64,000 nucleotides of DNA from Pseudorhodobacter antarcticus. GTDB lineage: Bacteria; Pseudomonadota; Alphaproteobacteria; Rhodobacterales; Rhodobacteraceae. A program made the position numbers and the translations under genes. Within the stretch, counting starts at the first letter, position 1; each line of letters opens with the position of its first letter. Where the stretch lies: contig NZ_FOCO01000002.1 of NCBI RefSeq assembly GCF_900110135.1, positions 99,508 through 163,507 on the forward strand, written 5' to 3'. Shown here in pieces: positions 61,770 through 64,000 of the stretch. The notes beneath the pieces were generated by a model, which saw nothing but the letters and a program-made list of their open reading frames with translations, was not told the DNA's origin and searched no databases.

Positions 61770-63371
61770 ATGGCCGAGGTTGATTTTCTGATCGTCGGCG
61801 CAGGCTCGGCGGGGTCCGTTTTGGCGGAGAGGTTGAGCGCGGATGGCAAGCACCGCGTTTTGGTGTTGGAAGCGGGGGGCAGCGACCGCCGATTTTTCGT
61901 GTCGATGCCGCTGGGATATGGCAAGTTGTTTTACAACAAGGCCGTGAACTGGGCGTATGAGACGGACCCCGATCCCGGCCTTGGCGGCAACCGCGATTAT
62001 TGGCCGCGGGGTAAGTTGCTGGGCGGGTCATCCTCCATAAACGCGATGGTTTGGGTGCGCGGACAGGCTACTGATTATGACGAATGGGGCGCGATTGGTG
62101 GCCCCGATTGGGGCTGGGACGCGGCGCGTGCGGCCTATAAGGCGATTGAGGACAATGAGGCGGGGGACGACGCGTGGCGTGGCACGGGCGGGCCGTTGTT
62201 CATTTCTGCCAACCGCGACGGGTTGCACCCTTTGGTGCGCAATTATCTGGACGCTTGTGCGGCTGCGGGCCTGCCCGAGACGCCGGATTTCAACGGCGCA
62301 TCCCAAGAGGGTGCGGGCGTGTATCAGATGACCATCAAAAACGGGCGGCGCAATTCCACCGCCCGCGCGTTTTTGCGCCCCGCCATGTCGCGCCCGAATT
62401 TGGAAGTGTGGACCCGCACCCATGTCACCCGCGTAGTGTTTGAAGGCAAGCGCGCGATCGGGGTGGAGGTGGTGCGCGGCGGCAAGCGCGACGTGATCTT
62501 GGCGCGTGAGGTGATTTTGGCGGGCGGGGCGATCAATTCGCCGCAGCTGTTGCAATTGTCGGGTGTGGGGCCGGGGGCGCATTTAGCGGGGCTTGGGGTG
62601 GATGTGTTGGTTGATAACCCGCATGTGGGCGGCAACCTGAACGACCATCAAGGGTTGAATTATACCTATCGCATGACGGTGCCGACCTATAATGATGTGC
62701 TGCGTCCGTGGTGGGGCAAAGCGTTGGTGGGGATGCAATATTTGCTGCAAGGGCGCGGTGTGCTGTCCAAAAGCATCAACCATGCTGGGGGTTTTTTCCG
62801 CACCTCGCCAGACCTTTCGCGCCCCAATATGCAGCTGTATATGCAGGCGTTTTCCACCCTTGTGCCGCGCGTGGGCGAACGCCCTTTGCTGGCGCCGGAC
62901 CCGTTTTCGGGGCTGTCGATTGGCCTGTCAAACTGCCGCCCCACATCGCGCGGCTGGTTGAAAATTCGCGCGAACGACCCGTTTGCGCCGCCGCAAATCG
63001 TGGGCAATGCGTTTTCCACCGATCATGACGTGGCCGAGATGTTGGCAGCGGTGAAATTCATCCGCCATATCGCCGCCCAATCCCCGATGGCACGTGTAAT
63101 TGCCGAAGAATTGCGGCCTGGCCCCGCGGTCACATCAGACGCGGATTTGATTACCGATTTTCGCACCCGGTCGGGCACCGTGTACCACCCGTCCTGCACC
63201 TGCCGGATGGGCGATGTGGTGGACAACCGCTTGCGGGTCAAAGGGGTGGAGGGGCTGCGGGTTTGTGATGCATCGGCGTTTCCGAACTTGATCGCGGGCA
63301 ATACGAATGCGCCTGCGATTTTGATGGGCTGGAAAGGGGCGGAGTTGATTTTGGCAGATCAGATGGGGTGA
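61770..63371 (+). CDS. GMC family oxidoreductase (choline dehydrogenase-like)
   Basis: A 533-residue FAD-dependent alcohol dehydrogenase. N-terminal LIVGAGSAGSVLAERLSADG (near residue 7), then VLEAGGSD and the flavin-attachment region RGKLLGGSSSINAMVWVRGQ (near 80). The C-terminal active-site His/Asn pair is in VYHPSCTCRMG and GNTNAPAILMGWKGAE. It resembles BetA-type enzymes, so a choline or other quaternary-amine alcohol is possible, in keeping with betaine-producing carnitine breakdown. Many GMC enzymes are mis-specific, so the substrate is left open. The stop is followed at once by repeat copy C. Confidence 0.88.
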   Translation: MAEVDFLIVGAGSAGSVLAERLSADGKHRVLVLEAGGSDRRFFVSMPLGYGKLFYNKAVNWAYETDPDPGLGGNRDYWPRGKLLGGSSSINAMVWVRGQATDYDEWGAIGGPDWGWDAARAAYKAIEDNEAGDDAWRGTGGPLFISANRDGLHPLVRNYLDACAAAGLPETPDFNGASQEGAGVYQMTIKNGRRNSTARAFLRPAMSRPNLEVWTRTHVTRVVFEGKRAIGVEVVRGGKRDVILAREVILAGGAINSPQLLQLSGVGPGAHLAGLGVDVLVDNPHVGGNLNDHQGLNYTYRMTVPTYNDVLRPWWGKALVGMQYLLQGRGVLSKSINHAGGFFRTSPDLSRPNMQLYMQAFSTLVPRVGERPLLAPDPFSGLSIGLSNCRPTSRGWLKIRANDPFAPPQIVGNAFSTDHDVAEMLAAVKFIRHIAAQSPMARVIAEELRPGPAVTSDADLITDFRTRSGTVYHPSCTCRMGDVVDNRLRVKGVEGLRVCDASAFPNLIAGNTNAPAILMGWKGAELILADQMG

Positions 63372-63372
63372 T

Positions 63373-63450
63373 GCATCGCGCGCGATGCGCGAAGTAAGTA
63401 ATTGATTATGTTTACTATGTTATTTTTTGTTTACCCTATCTTAAGGTTTG
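63373..63450 (+). repeat. dispersed intergenic element, copy C
   Basis: Perfect palindrome GCATCGCGCGCGATGC (63373-63388), 41 nt, then TTTACC (63430-63435) continuing CTATCTTAAGGTTTG. The palindrome starts 2 bases after the GMC stop codon. Confidence 0.75.
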
Positions 63451-63477
63451 CATCGCAGTGACCTTCGTTTAGGCTGC

Positions 63478-63657
63478 CTAACGTCGGGCAAGTGGGACGG
63501 GCATGGTTGTGCCCCGCCATCCGTCGTAAATACGCCGGTCAATCATCTGACCGCGATGGCCGATAAGGTGGAAGATAAACACCTCGACAAGCCACATCGC
63601 AACAAGCCAAGCTTCATGGAGTTGCACCCCCGTCGGGGTGAATTTAGGGTCTTGGTG
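63478..63657 (-). pseudogene. 3' remnant of a gene cut by the IS element
   Basis: A minus-strand frame ending in TAG (63478-63480) runs open to the IS boundary and continues only five codons into the IS. The 59 residues (for example TPTGVQLHEAWLVAMWLVEV and IFHLIGHRGQMIDRRIYDGW) use G/C-ending codons like neighbouring genes and include an amphipathic to hydrophobic helix, so they look like a genuine C-terminus whose 5' part was separated by the IS insertion. I do not recognise the family. Confidence 0.45.
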
Positions 63658-64000
63658 GGCTCTGTTGCACAAATCTCATGAGGGATTCATCTTGTGAATC
63701 CAGCATGGTAGCTGTGTGGTATGAGTAAACCCACACCCCTCGCCTACAAGACCAGGAACTGGTCCGCCTATAACGAAGCGCTCAAGCGTCGTGGCTCGCT
63801 GACGATTTGGTTCGATCCCACCATGACCTGGGAGGCTGCGCCGACCGGAAAACGTGGCCGACAGCCCGACTACAGTGACGCTGCGATCCAGACATGTCTG
63901 ACGATGAAAGTACTGTTCGGCATGGCGCTGCGGCAGACGACGGGGTTTGTCGAGAGCCTCCTGCACCTGATCGACTTGGATTGGGCGGTGCCAAACTTCA
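63658..64000 (+). mobile_element. IS5-family insertion sequence, left end (continues beyond window)
   Basis: GGCTCTGTTGCACAAATC at 63658-63675 is the terminal inverted repeat typical of IS5/IS903-group elements in alphaproteobacteria, 63 bases before a transposase start. The right end and target duplication are outside the window. Base composition is less GC-rich than the surrounding genes. Confidence 0.85.
63721..64000 (+). CDS. IS5 family transposase (3' end outside window)
   Basis: The first 93 residues of a transposase starting MSKPTPLAYKTRNWSAYNEA. The N-terminal DUF4096-like part reads KRRGSLTIWFDPTMTWEAAP and GRQPDYSDAAIQTCLTMKV, followed by FGMALRQTTGFVESLLHLI, all typical of the IS5/ISL2-IS903 group. 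The DDE catalytic residues lie past residue 93 and are not in the window, so integrity cannot be judged. Confidence 0.9.
   Translation, partial: MSKPTPLAYKTRNWSAYNEALKRRGSLTIWFDPTMTWEAAPTGKRGRQPDYSDAAIQTCLTMKVLFGMALRQTTGFVESLLHLIDLDWAVPNF

Noticed and set aside
63448..63681. 77-codon plus-strand frame near the IS left end
   Set aside because: It crosses the repeat and the IS boundary; composition is not protein-like, whereas the minus-strand frame there has host-like codons.

Overview
The window reads as chromosomal DNA of an alphaproteobacterium, most likely a marine Rhodobacteraceae (roseobacter-type) species. Support comes from the protein content (BatA/DUF4159-type membrane proteins, MmcB, an FeS-type bacterial photolyase, a fused carnitine dehydrogenase/thioesterase), from a tRNA-His that lacks the encoded extra 5' G and has A73 as alphaproteobacteria do, and from high GC with G/C-ending codons. 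The species call is inference; no rRNA is present.

Layout. 1-5 kb: end of a DUF4159 gene (starts before the window), a VWA/amidotransferase-like membrane protein, and a convergent DUF599 protein. 5-9.5 kb: glycolate oxidase operon glcD-glcE-small membrane protein-glcF. 9.5-11.2 kb: two tandem secreted S1 proteases. 11.3 kb: Hsp20 chaperone with a heat-shock-type promoter. 11.8-17.8 kb: divergent arginine module, with arginine-pyruvate transaminase and 5-guanidino-2-oxopentanoate decarboxylase (aruH, aruI) on one side and a four-gene polar amino acid ABC transporter on the other. 17.8-23 kb: CDF metal exporter, SH3 protein, two 2-hydroxyacid dehydrogenases and a DadA-like oxidase. 23-28.7 kb: cell-shape operon mreB-mreC-mreD-mrdA-rodA. 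29-30.8 kb: leuA behind a previously unannotated leucine-rich leader peptide, i.e. an attenuator. 30.8-41 kb: SDR plus FeS photolyase, an 18-repeat MORN protein, nadE, a Tat-exported metallo-hydrolase, gltX, a sulfotransferase whose 5' end looks frameshifted, an NsrR-like regulator with a divergent microprotein, and a gamma-glutamylcyclotransferase. 41-47.5 kb: tandem glycine riboswitch followed by gcvT-gcvH-gcvP, thioredoxin 2, a flavin reductase and a secreted protein. 47.5-53 kb: tex, a micro-lipoprotein, tRNA-His, small conserved genes, mmcB and an M3 peptidase. 53-63.4 kb: carnitine/gamma-butyrobetaine catabolic cluster under a GlxA/CdhR-type regulator. 63.4-64 kb: a dispersed repeat, the 3' remnant of a broken gene, and the left end of an IS5-family element that runs off the window.

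Metabolic links: glycolate oxidase makes glyoxylate, the two hydroxyacid dehydrogenases can reduce glyoxylate or hydroxypyruvate, and the glycine cleavage system disposes of glycine. The arginine module and the carnitine cluster are both scavenging pathways for nitrogen-rich compounds, and carnitine breakdown yields glycine betaine.

The most interesting structures without a standard label are: (i) a 28-codon leader with four consecutive Leu codons, apparently leaderless and carrying a 14-base C tract, upstream of leuA; (ii) a three-copy intergenic element with a 16-bp palindrome and a TTAA-N7-TAAA box separated by exactly 41 nt in every copy; (iii) two families of terminator-like elements with conserved tails; (iv) a 7+2+7 palindrome between cdhR and cdhC; and (v) the frameshift-like 5' end of the sulfotransferase gene.
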